From the NCBI RefSeq assembly GCF_000208865.1, contig NC_018387.1, forward strand, positions 1,524,350 to 1,588,349: 64,000 nucleotides of DNA. The letters run 5' to 3'. Both the position numbers and the translations under genes were made by a program. The notes beneath the pieces were generated by a model that was given only the letters and a program-made list of their open reading frames with translations, was not told where the DNA came from and did no database searches. Origin of the DNA: Neospora caninum Liverpool (Eukaryota; Apicomplexa; Conoidasida; Eucoccidiorida; Sarcocystidae). How positions within the stretch are numbered: position 1 is the first letter of the stretch; every line of letters starts with the position of its first letter. This document shows, piece by piece, positions 49,401 to 60,500 of this stretch.

Positions 49401-52400
49401 GAACCGGAAGAAGAACATGAAGAGGAAAAGAGGACAAAAAGCACGAAGATCCGCTTCGGCCGGAATGGGGAGCACGGATCTCCGACCCTCGGGGCCCAGA
49501 GAGGGAGCAGAACAAACCAGACACGCGCCTGTAGACGAAAGGAGACAGAGCTGCTGGAGAGGAAGGCGCGGCGTACCAGTCGATCTTGGGGGGAGACACG
49601 CGGGATTCCCTCCACTCCCTCTCTGTGTTCTGCCTCGTCCTGTGTGTTTCGGATCGCGTTGCGTTGGTGAAGTGGTTGGACCTGCCGCACAAGAGGGAGT
49701 TTTGTGGTATTTGTGGTGGTGCTGGATGTGCATTGCCCGCCTCTCAGCCCCTGCGTGTGTGTCGCCCCGCCTCTTCCCGCGCGCATGTGTGCTCGTGCGT
49801 CTCTCCCCGGAGGTATACCCTTGCCGTGTCTCATTCCCCCCGCGTTTCCCTTTTTCCCCTGCTTCCTCAGGAGTGCCATGACCGCTGCGTCGACCTGCAG
49901 CGACAGCACCACGCCCTCGAAACCGCGGAGCGCCGGTGCGCGCATTTGTCTGAGCAGCTGAAGCAGGCCGAACGGGCGCGCGTCTCGGCTTCCCGCGCGG
50001 CTGCGCGTGCACTGCACCATGCAGAGACGCAGCTGGGAGCGGCCGTCGAGGCGCGGGCGGCGCGGGAGGCTCAGTTGGCGGCGGAGGTTGCCTGTGCGCG
50101 TCGGGAGAAGGAGGCGGCGGAGCGCGTCGCCGCGGCGCTCCGCGAGCGATTGGCGGCGGAGGCGCGGCGCGGCCCTGACGCCGATGAACTCAGAGAGGCC
50201 TTGGCCCGCGAGCGGAGGGAGAAGGAAAGCTGGCGGGAGCGCGGAGAAGCGGAGGCGAAGCGTCGGCGCGAACTGGAGAGACAGCATTTGCGGCAGATTG
50301 CAAAGATCGAAGACCTCCACAGGCGGCGACAGATGCAAGCGCGGCAGCTGCGGGGGGAGCGCGAGGCGGCCGAGCAGTTGATGGAGGAGCGGCGGCGGAT
50401 GGCGGAGGCGCAGGAGAGGAGAGACGCCGAGAGAGAGGAAGCGTTCGCGCGGCGACAGGCTCAGCTCCAGGCGAGCCTCGAGAGCCTGCGCGTGCTCGTG
50501 AAGCAGCGCGAAGAAGAAAATGCCTCACTGGCGAGACGCGCCGAAGAAGAGCGGGAGCGCGCCGAGGCGCAGGCAGAGAGGGAGAAGGAACGACTCGAAC
50601 GTTTGGAGGCGAGTCTGTGGCGGCTGAAACGCGAAGGCGAAGTCTCCAAGGGCCTCGAGCAGGATCTGCGCGCAGCCCTCAAGACGCAGCGCGAAGAAGG
50701 GGAACTGCTCGCTCTCGAGTCCGTGCAGATACGGGCACTGGCGACACGGCGAGAAAGAGAGAAGCGAGAATCGGAGGTGCGTCGAATCAAAACATGCGTC
50801 GCTCTGCAAGAGAAATACCAAACGCTCCTCGTTCACCTCGCTCACGCCCTCGTCTCGCTTCAATCTGGAGGGGGATGCGATGCGCGGGCAGAGAGCACAG
50901 GCAAGCGAAGAACGCTGGAAACGGACGCGGCGACGGGAGAGCATGAGAGAAAGCAGAGAGAGCGGCAGGACACACGTGAGGAATGTGGAGATGGGCGACA
51001 AACAGAATCTTGCAAGCAGGAGGGCGTCGGCCATTTGCTTCGTCGGGCCTTCGACGCGATTGAGGAGGCGGAGACAGACATGCGGCGCCTGCGAGCTGAG
51101 TTGAAGCGTCTCCGTACGAAAGAAGACACGAAAAACCGGTCCAGTTCAGATGAAAACGGCGAGGACGACGCAGAACACCCCGAGGGACAGGTCTCTCGAG
51201 GTCGACGCCACAGCGGAAAAGTACGCTCGCGCTCGGCCCTGCCGGCTCTCAGTGTCTCTTCTTCCTCGTCGTTTTCGTCTCCTGTTCGTCCTACACGCTG
51301 CGCCAGTGTCCACGAACGCTCGTCTTCCGCTTCGTCCGCTTCTTCCTCTTCTTCCTCTTCTTTCTCGTCTTCTGGGTCTTCTTCCGGTTCGTCGCTGGGA
51401 TTTTCCTTCTCGCCAGAGGCGAAGCACGCCTTGGCGCAGGGGGAGGCGTGCATGCGTGTCGGCTCGCCAGAGAGTGAGAAGGAAGCGGGGGACGTGGAAG
51501 AGACCGCGGCGGGGCGCGGCGTGTGTGCCCGGTGCTGCTTCTTGGAAAAACAATGCACGGCTTTGCAGCGGTCGACGGAGGCGCATGTCGAGGAGCGGGT
51601 ACTGGGAGAGCGGCGGGAGTTTGCGCGGAAACTGGAGGCACAGGATGAGAAAATCCAGAATTTCTTGACGCAAATCGCCGAGCAGAAACGCCTGTTGAGG
51701 CAGCACGAACTTCACGGTCAGCAGCAGGCGCGATTGCTGGCAGAACAGCGAGAGGAGCTGCGACGCTTCGCGCGCGACGTCGAGCGCCTCCGCGAGATGG
51801 AAAAGAACGCAGGCCAGGCGTGGCGGACCCGGCTCGAAAAACAGAATGAAAAAGTCCTGGTGTTCGTCCTGGAAGCCCTCAGGCAGTACGCGGACTTCTT
51901 TGACTCCGTGCCAGAAAACCCGTGCGGAAACGCGGAAGGCGACGCTGGCCCTGGAAGCAAAAAGAGAGAAGATTCTCGGCGGAACGGCGGGACACACGCG
52001 CGACGAGAGGGGAAAAGAGCGCGCGCGGCGCTTCCGAGAGACTCTGGGGAAGAAGAGATGCCAAGCTGTTCGCGCGGCTCGGGCGTACATACACCCCAGC
52101 GCAATGCGAGCCCCTGGGGACAGGCGAGTGAAAGAGGGAAAAGTTCAGCTGGCATGGAGGAACGCGAAATGGGAGACAGCCATAGCACGCGTATCTCTCC
52201 GCTGCCGTCGCCCCACGCTCTGGAAGCGAAGTTGATGTATTCTCTCCTCTCTTCGCACGGCGAAGCCGAGGTTGAAGCCTGTGCCGACTCCTCGCTTTGG
52301 CCGACTCGCAAGAGCGGAACTCGAAGCGGGACCGAAAGCGAAACGGCCCAGGCGAGGAAGAGCCGGAGCCGCTCGGAAGCAGCTTCGAGACGCGCGTCTC

Positions 52401-54526
52401 CGCGGTCGTTTCCTTCTCGCGTCTCGGGGGGTTCTGCCCCGCGCTCCCGAGACGGCGCCCGCTCCTCGCGGTCGCCGTCGCCTTCGTCGGCCGTCTCAGC
52501 GTCGACGGCTGGGTCTTTCCTTGCAGGCCGAAGCGCGGCACGAGCGCGAGGAGACAGTCTGTGTGAAGCAGAGAAGGGTGCGTTTTTGTTGCATGCAGAA
52601 AGAAAGATGGTCGCGAGTGCGGCAGAGGGCTTGTGCGAGTCGTTCTCGCCCGAAGAGCTCCGCCGGTTGCGTCAGGTTATTTCGCGAATCCATGAATTGG
52701 TTTTGCGCGTGGCGGCTTCGATTTGTTTGTGGATGCGCCGCAAGTGGAGACTGCGCGAGATCCTGCAGGCGATGAAGCGGCACGCCGCCCAGACGCGCGA
52801 AGAAAGGCCACGACAAGCAGAGGAGGCGCGAAACAGAGGAAAAACACGAGCAACGTCCTCGGGAACACAGAGAGAACAAACTGGCAGCCGAGGCAGAGAA
52901 ACCAAAGATCGAGACGACAAAGAAGAAGATCGAGAAGACCGAGGAGAAGATCGAGAAGACAGCGAAGAAGATCGAGAAGACCGAGGAGAAGATAGAGAAG
53001 ACCGAGGAGAAGACAGAGAAGACCGAGAAGGAGATCGAGAAGACAGCGAAGAAGAAGGAGATTGGGACGACAAAGAAGGGGATGGAGAAGACAGCGAAGA
53101 AGATGGAGAAGACAGAGAAGAGTTTTGGGTGGGGTGCCATGGGCAAACGGCGACGAGTACGCGCCTCGCGGGACAAGACGCAGTGGGTAAGAAGGGCGGC
53201 GTGACAAGGTGTATCGGTGTCCCTCTTTTGCGGTCTTTCTCCGAGTCTGGTCCGAAGGCGGCGCGAGAGAGTGGAAGACGGAAAGAGAACAGTCTTCCAC
53301 GGAGACTAGGAGATTCGCGGGAGTCTTCCGCCGCGCGGTTCCCTGCTCTCGGCTCCAGGCCTACGCTGCCGTCGCGCGCGTGCCCGACTTTGGCCAAGGA
53401 AAGGGAAGAAGCTGGCGACAAGCTGTGTTCATCCTCGGGGTTGAGACAAGCGAGGCTGCCTCCTGGCCTGTTCTCAATCGCCCCGCGCCCCGCCTCGTTT
53501 GACGGCGTCCGCATGCCGACGTCGACGACACTCCCGCCTTGCACAAGTCCCCCGATCCCGTCGCTCTGCCCGACTTCCTCGTCCTCTTCTTCCTCTGCTT
53601 CATCTTCTTCCTCTTCTTCCTCTTCTTCTCTTCGCCTGCCTCTGCCGCAGCTGCCGCGTTTCTCCGTTGACGACGCGTGCTCGGCTTCTGTGGCGTTTGG
53701 GCCACCGGAGGGGGAGAAGGCGGAGACCGAAGAAGAGACGCCGTACTTTCCTGTCCTCGGATTCGACGGGGCGACGAGCGGCGCGAGCAGCGGGTCGACT
53801 TCTCACGCTGAAGACCGGCCTTCCCTCTTCTCTTCGGTCTCTTCTCGCTCGTCGTCCTTCGCGTCTTCCTTCGCTTCCTTCTCGTGCGCGTCGAACCTTC
53901 TCTCAAGCTCCTCCTTTGCGCTCCCGCCCAGTCGACGTCGCTGCCTGGCGCGCCCGGCGGCGGAGAAAGAGGAGACAGAGAGACACCCTCGGCCCTCTTC
54001 TCGCCGGTGGAGCTCGTCCTCATTGCGCGCGGGGCGAGCCGGAGAAGACGAAGAAGAGGGCCTTTACGAAGAGGGCGATTTGGAAGACTCCGGAAGTGTG
54101 GAACAAGAGAGAGGCTTGGAACCGCAACACAGCGAGAACGAAACATGGGAACTTGAAAGAGACGTACCAGACGGAACAGGAGACAGAAGAAAGGGAAGGC
54201 ATGGAAAGGAACGGGGAAACGAGAGGGAAATAACGGAAAGGGGGAGAAAGGAGAGAAACGGAGACGCTGACGAAGAGAGAGAAGGTGCGGGCCGTCAGCT
54301 GGCCCTGAGCGATTTTCTCAGTGGCAGCGAAGGCGACTGGAGGCACGCGCGCAGAGAGAGAACCGAAAATGAAAGAGGAAAAACGTTCAAAGGAAAGGGA
54401 TCCTTCTCTCTTTTATGCGAAGCCGAGAAAGAAGACGCCAGCAGAGAGCACGAAACGAGAGGGAACATGTTTGCAGAGAGCGGCGTGGCGCCAACAAAGA
54501 CGAAGGACAGGAGTGCTGCTCACTGA
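40419..54526 (+). CDS. giant coiled-coil protein (about 4,190 residues)
   Basis: Exons: 40419-41444, 41876-42163, 42726-49325, 49871-54526. All junctions are phase 0 with GTAAGT, GTAACA and GTAAAC donors. The start CTGAAAATGTC is in strong context. Residues 1-310 are Ser/Pro-rich and disordered. Coiled coil runs from about 315 to 1000, with dense Glu/Arg/Leu heptads (VESVAAAFERRVAQLEKEL and many EREREREE blocks). A long Ser/Arg-rich segment follows, including RS-like SRSLARSSRRSSSRRR. A second coil lies near 48600-48930 and a third fills the start of exon 4 (49871-50810). The C-terminal third has an acidic EDREDRGEDRED repeat, poly-Ser tracts and a short helix-rich, Arg/Trp-containing segment near 52610-52800. 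Clustered QT(E/D) motifs lie at 45449-45970. Size and architecture recall centrosomal or cytoskeletal scaffolds such as the CEP250 or CEP530 class, but no family signature proves this. Small introns inside exons 3 or 4 cannot be excluded. Confidence 0.82.
45668..45742 (+). repeat. 36/39-bp in-frame tandem duplication in the coiled-coil gene
   Basis: Copy 1 (45668-45703) and copy 2 (45704-45742) both read gactgagggcgt ... ctcagcgcgttcagtg ... gca. Copy 2 has three extra bases, so the frame is kept. They encode two units of the form TEGV(V)SARSV followed by SLQ or GLQ, each ending in a QT motif at the next junction. Confidence 0.88.
47150..47220 (+). repeat. serine-coding low-complexity tract
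   Basis: A run of tct/tcc codons (ctcttcttccttttcttcttcctcg) gives a Ser/Phe tract inside the third exon. Similar tracts recur at 48419-48505 (SSC-rich), 51260-51400 and 53575-53635 of the same gene. They are simple-sequence expansions in frame. Confidence 0.8.
52907..53123 (+). repeat. degenerate tandem repeat coding EDRED-type acidic repeats
   Basis: Multiple units built on gaagatcgagaagaccgaggagaa encode alternating EDREDRGEDRED, EDSEED and EDGEDRE blocks. The repeat is pure purine plus c/t at fixed codon places and keeps frame throughout. It makes an acidic, alternating-charge stretch near the C-terminal third. Confidence 0.9.
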
Positions 54527-55039
54527 ACGAGAAAGCCACACGCGCGGACGAACGAGGCGACCGGAGAATCGAGGGGGCCAGACGGGGAAACTCGGAACAG
54601 AAGAAAGAGGGCTTTCACTTTTGAAGGCGTTCTTGTGGCCAGCCTTTGACTGTTGAGTTTGCGTTTCGCTTCGTAAATTCGGTTTTTGTGTGTGAGGAGG
54701 GAACGCTTGATCATCTTCCCCGTGCAACTGACTTGTCAAGACATTTGTTTTCTCTTCCGACATGCAAGTGACGAGCGTTTCGCCAAAACGGAACCCGCAC
54801 AGGAAGAAAACGGAAGAAGCGCTCAGCGAAAGCAAGATGGGGCGAAAAACCCACAGAAGCTTTGCAGGGAATTTGCAAAGGGCGTCGAGCCGCTTAACTC
54901 CGGCGTATCGCCAGCGAGGCCCGGAGCTGTACATACACCAGAAGGCCCTAGTTGCTTCGGTCGACAAATCCGCGTCTCTTTCCCTGTCTTTTGTAGACCC
55001 CCGGTCTGCAGAAACAGCAAACAGTTAAAAAACCCTCAG

Positions 55040-55062
55040 AGCCGCTGTCGGAAACAGCGGCT
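55040..55062. repeat. GC-rich 9-bp stem-loop
   Basis: AGCCGCTGT (55040-55048) and ACAGCGGCT (55054-55062) are exact complements around a 5-nt loop (cggaa). It lies about 510 bp downstream of the coiled-coil stop codon and could be a 3' UTR hairpin. There is no following T-run to suggest RNA polymerase III termination. Confidence 0.65.
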
Positions 55063-56736
55063 TGCCTCTGTGCGGAAGGCCCGTTATGGGGCAGCTCTTC
55101 GAGCTACATAGGCTGTACACGCACGGCGCATGCGTGCAAGGATGAATCTATTCGAAATATATTTCCATAACTTCCGTATTAACATGGGCAGCGCTCGATC
55201 TGTTTATCTGCCTCCAAAAAGTTCACGTTCGATTGCTTCGTTTCTCTGCTGCGTAGCTAATCTGCTGGCACCGAAAAAGACCTCTACATGGGCGCCTATA
55301 CGTGTTGTGCTATTCTCCCCTCTGTCCAATCTATCGGCATTCGTCGACACCCCCGTCTCGCTATATATATTTATATATGTCCAGATCTGTGCTCATGTGT
55401 CTAGTTGTAAGTCTACAACTCTACACGTGCATGCATACACGGTGATCTCTGGGGTTCGGTCCCCCTTGTTGCTTCTGCAACTTTATGTTTGTACCAAAGG
55501 CCTTCTGAGACGCGCGTCGGGACGATTTTCTTTCGCCGCTTTCGCCGCGGTTTTGGCGGTGACGCGAGAGTCTCATTTTGCTGCATGATCTTTCCGGCAA
55601 AGCAGAAAAGAAAGAAGGCGAGAATCAGGGAAAGACGTTTTCCAGACGCATCCTTGGTGACGCTCTGCCCCCCACAACTTGGGAAGCACGGGGCGAGAGA
55701 CTTTATCAGACGTTTTCTCAGCTTGTTAATGTTTCGCAGAAAAGCGACTGTTTCCAGTGTCTGAAAACCCAACGCGAGACCCATCTTCGCTTTTCCCTGC
55801 ATCGGCGAAGTCGACACTCCTCTCTCCCGCGTTCGTTTGAAACGGGTTTGGAACCCTCGATGCGCGCGCGCAACGAAAACGGAAAAAACACTGCCTCGGC
55901 GTTTCCGGCACCGACATATCTACAGATGAATTCGCCTAAATTCATATTTCCCACATACATAGAGAAACCCGAAAAAGGAGGGACAGGACAAAAAAGCCGT
56001 CTTGCTTACAGAGTGAAGCAGCGGGTAAAACGCAAAAGCGGAGGGGCGCCGACACCGTCACAGCGGTAAATCACGATTCGCTTTCCCCCTGATGCCTTGA
56101 GGAAAAGAGCCCCACGAGAGACGAAGACGGGATTTCCTTCTCGGCGGGAACAGAAACAGCCAGCAAGGCGGGCACGACGAAAACGGGAAAGGCTGCCAAG
56201 CAGCGAAAGAAAAGGAGAGAAAACGGTTTCGCACCTTTCAGAAACACCCTGAAAGCATCTTCTTCACCTCGCTCTCTCCTCGGAGTTTGCTCGCGTAGCC
56301 TCTCTCGTAGCGTCTCGCACAGCGACGAGAAAAACGCCTCGTGCTCTCCCTCGCAGAAGGCGTGATTCTGGCGAGCGCGATAAACGGAGGCGAAAAGGAC
56401 AGCACGTTTGTCCCTGCGACGCGTCGAGTTCGGACTCCTCTTCGGGCAGAGTCTCTTTATCGCTCCCCGAGTTTTTGCCGGAATGTCCTCGCGCTCACGG
56501 TCTCTCTCCGCTCTTCGCCCGCCTTTCCCCCGACTGCACATACCTTTTGAGAAGTTTCCCGTCAGGAATCTGTCTCACGCAGACCCGAAAAGAAGAGGAC
56601 TGAACAGAGGAAAGGTAAAAAACCTGTTTCTCTCTGTCAGTTGGCAGCGAACCGCCACGCGCTTCAAAATGCGTTTTTGCGCGGGGAGGGTCAGCCTCGA
56701 CCACATCCTCCCAATTCACCCGCCCAGAAACCCTCA

Positions 56737-56772
56737 ACGGCTTCGCATGCAATGGACTGCATGCGAAGCCGT
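56737..56772. repeat. perfect 15-bp inverted repeat with GCATGC in each arm
   Basis: ACGGCTTCGCATGCA at 56737-56751 and TGCATGCGAAGCCGT at 56758-56772 are exact complements around a 6-nt loop (atggac). Each arm carries GCATGC, a motif of coccidian promoters. It lies in non-coding DNA between convergent genes. Confidence 0.9.
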
Positions 56773-57566
56773 AGAGGCGCATGCATGGAAGGGACGATCC
56801 GTATACGACACATGCAGACGAGCATCTATGGCGCTCAAAAGAAAGGTGGAAAAAGAGACACACACAAGTCGGGCCGTAGACAAACAAAAAAGGTGTACAG
56901 AGAGCTTTGCTCAGACATCCCTTTGGCAAACAGTTGATCGACACAAGCACTTTTACAACTCCACGTTCGTCGCTGCCCGCTGCGGTTTTTCATGTCTGAG
57001 AAGAGTCTGCGCCGCCAGAGCAGTGTGCGGGCGATATTCGCCCGCGTTCAAATCCTCGTCTCTGGCCTGCTTTCCCGAAAAAAGGAGACCGCTGCATGCG
57101 TCGAGAGGCTGCCGGCGTCTGTTGGCAGAGACTTTTTTCCTCGGAAAACAGCGAGGAAACGCGCCGAAAAACGGAAACAGACAGCCGCCGCGTTGCAGCG
57201 GTCGCCGGGACCGATAAAGAATGAGCAAACGACGCGGGAAGAGCGACACTGGAAAAAAGGCGAGGCACGGACAGACGAGAGAAGGCGAGAGAAAGATGAT
57301 AAAAACGAGAAGTCGCTTTGCGACGTTTCCCTCAACACACTGTCCACTCGACGAAGTGGGAAAAACGAAAAAGATCGCCTCTCGCTCTCTCGCCGGAAGT
57401 CTAGTGGAGCCTCCCACTCTTCCTGTCGACGCTTTGGTCTCGAGACGTTCCCGTTTAAGTGCCCAACCCGTGCGCGTTTCCTTCCCGCTCGCCCAGAAAC
57501 CCCCGAAAGCATGTGCGTCCGCGGGGGAGAGGCGGCAGTTTCTATTTTGAAGCGTTCCCGACTTTT

Positions 57567-60500
57567 TCACAACTTTGCCTGCAGCGCGCCTGGGGTTTCC
57601 TCAGCCTTTGCAGACGCAAGGCAGCGCGGCAAGGGCGACAGATACATGTCTTCCACAAACGAGGCGAATTTCGTCTCGACAAACTTTCGGCGCAACTTCA
57701 TCGTCGCCGTCAGCTCGCCCGTGCTGATCGCAAAATCTGCCGGCAAAATCCGCCACCCCTGCACAGACTGCGCCCTGAAAACAGAATTTCAACACGGCGA
57801 CAGAAGAAAAGAAAGAGTTTCTATATCCGTACAGATATCCAGCTAGATATATCTATCTGTATCTATCGACGTAGCTATATAATATATATGTATATACATG
57901 TATATATATGTATGTATATGTATGTATATATGCCTCCAAGTTTCTGCTTTTCTGTCTCTTTCTAGACACCTACGTCTCTGAGTTTAGAGGGAGAACAAGG
58001 TGGAAACTAGATCAACGAGAACCCGGTGTTTCCGTACACGTACAGCAAAGACGTTCAGGAGACAAAAACGCCCAACGCAGACAACGCGGTCTTGGACGAG
58101 CACGTAAACGCGAAAAGTGTCTCCCTTATTCTCTGTCTCTCCGTACCACACGGAAACCTTTTCCTTCATGAATACGTAAGCCCTTCCACGGACCTCTACA
58201 TATCTATACCTATATATATATATATATACATATATATAGATATCTTTGCATATACACGAGGGTTTCCCTTTTGGATTTTGGGTGTTACCTGGAGATGGTT
58301 TTGATGTTGGCGCGTTCAATGGCCTCTCGGATGAGGTGGTTGACGCCGGGTGCGTCCATGGCGTCTTGAGTCGTTGCGGCGTTAAGGCCCTTTTTCTTCA
58401 GAAAGCGCACGAGATCGGGCGCCAGGACGTTCGTCGGGTTGTCGTCTTTGTCCTTTGCGGTGTACAGACAGATGAGGACGCCGAGAAACTTTCTCCGGTC
58501 GCCCACTACCATGCAGTTGGAGAGGAGCTGCGGCATCTCTTGTTTAAGGAGGCTCTCAATGAGCAGCGGCGCGACGTTCTCGCCGCCTGCAGTGATGATC
58601 AGTTCCTTGATTCGCCCCGTAAGGTAGACGAAGCCGTCGGAGTCCACGTAGCCCAAGTCGCCGGTGTGAAGAAAGCCGTTCTCGTCCACTGTTCCCCGAG
58701 TCGACTTCTCGTCTTTGTAGTACCCCATGAAAATGTTGCGGCCGCGGAAACAAATCTCGCCATGGCCCTCCTCGTTCTCGTTCGCCACGTACATATCTGT
58801 CCCAGGCAGCGCGTGACCGATGCTTCCAACTTTGTACCTGAACACAGAGAGACAAAACAAAAAATAGGAAACGAAACTCGAAGCGTGAGGAGAGAAGAAC
58901 TAGAGATTAAGGACGGCAGGAACGAGACAAGAGACACTGGGGAGAGACGCACAAAAAGGACGAGTAAGGAAAAAAGACAAAAACGAGAGATTAAGGAGCG
59001 AAGACAAGGGAGAGTAAGGAGAGAGAGAGTCCGGATCGACGAGCAGAAAGGGAGAGTAAGGAGCGAAGAGAAGAGCGCGGGAGCAAAGTGAAGAGAAGAA
59101 GCAAAGGACCGTTGGAGCCGAACAGCAAGCGCGCGCTATGCATGCCCTCGTGGAAAACACACTCGAGAAGGTGACAAGGAGAGAAAACGAAACTCCAATA
59201 TCGACAGCCTCCAACGCAGCTTTCCGACGCGCCCTCATGGCCCTTCTTGAGTCTCCCCTCTCTTTTTGAATGCTCGATAAACGCGGAAAAGAGACGACCG
59301 ACGCGCGCGACGCGAACCCCCCCCCCCCCCCGGAGCGGTCCAGCGCCCCCGCTGGCGTGTGGTTTCTCAGCTCACCACCCCGGCGCAGGGAGAATGAAGG
59401 TTTGCGGTCCTGTGCTTTCACTCAACCCGTAAATCGAGTTTATCGGCATGCCGAGACTCATAAAATACTTTTGCGTCTCGGGATCCAACGGCGCGGCACA
59501 GCTACCCAATCCCAAACACAGGTCCATGCCGAGAGCTTTGCGAACCTAAAGACAAAGACAAATGCTCATAAAAAACTGTGTACCTTCACATAGATACATG
59601 CACATATAAACATAAAAAGCATGTACACGTGTGTATGTGTGTATACGTATGGAGGAAAGAACCGACGCCACACACACGGCGAAACACGTGGTCTCACATA
59701 TACACATTTTATCTGTTTACTTTGAAGCGTTGCCGCTGCAAGTTCAAGCCTGAGTTTTTAGCGGCGAAGGAAGCGAGGAACAAGGCGACCTATGACGAGG
59801 TCGAATCGCAAGCACACACGCATTTGTAGATACATATATACACACATACATGTATACAAACATATACACGTACAAACATACATGTAGATCGTGCCTCCGA
59901 AAACTCGTTCTTGTTCATCGAGAGAGTGGTGCATGCAGTGAACGTTCTTCTGCTCTCTTTCGCTCGCTCCTGTCCATTTCGTTCTCTCTCCATCAGCACA
60001 TCCGTGTCCACCCATGTCTATTTATTTCTGTCTCTCTGTTGCTCGACGGCTTTGAATTGAGGACGCGGAGTGTTTTTCTTTGCTTTCCGGTTTGAGTTCG
60101 TGCACGTCTCCATATTAGCTTTTCGGAGGTTCCCGACCTGGTGGAGAATGAGTCTCATGACGAAGGTAAAGGCTGCAGGGATGTCTTGCGTGTGTCCGTT
60201 CAGGAGCGCCTCTGTGCCTCGAAACCCGACGTTTTTCGCCCACTCCGCAATGCGGCTCTTGAACCCGCTTCCTCGGGCTGCAGCCACTTCCTTCAGCTTC
60301 TGTTCGATTTTCTCCCAGACACGCGGAACGGCCAGGAACCAGGTAGGTCTGACGTGCTTGACCGTTTCGATCAGAGAGCCCTGGAGAGCGTCAGGCCTCG
60401 CAAAGTAGACGCAACAGCCCATTGTCACGGGCATGTAAAGGTCGACCAGCTGCGCGGCGACGTGCGACAGGGGGAGAAAGGAGACGAGACGGTGCGTGTG

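Larger units (their letters stand above)
54527..57566. other. convergent intergenic region, coiled-coil gene / acyl-CoA synthetase
   Basis: Expected to hold 3' UTRs of both genes. It contains a 9-bp hairpin at 55040-55062, a TGCATGC at 55428-55434 and a striking 15-bp inverted repeat with embedded GCATGC motifs at 56737-56772. A plus-strand open frame of 269 codons (56408-57217) has no motif and is not called. Confidence 0.5.

Noticed and set aside
45928..50012. Very long open frames on the minus strand (745 and 625 codons) opposite the coiled-coil gene
   Set aside because: They are shadows of a plus-strand frame rich in GAG/CGC/GAA codons, whose complement rarely gives stops. They encode Ser/Leu/Arg/Pro-rich strings without domains, and the plus-strand heptads are clear.
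56408..57217. Plus-strand open frame of 269 codons
   Set aside because: It spans the inverted repeat at 56737-56772, has no domain, and its end runs into the region just downstream of the ACSBG stop. Likely chance.
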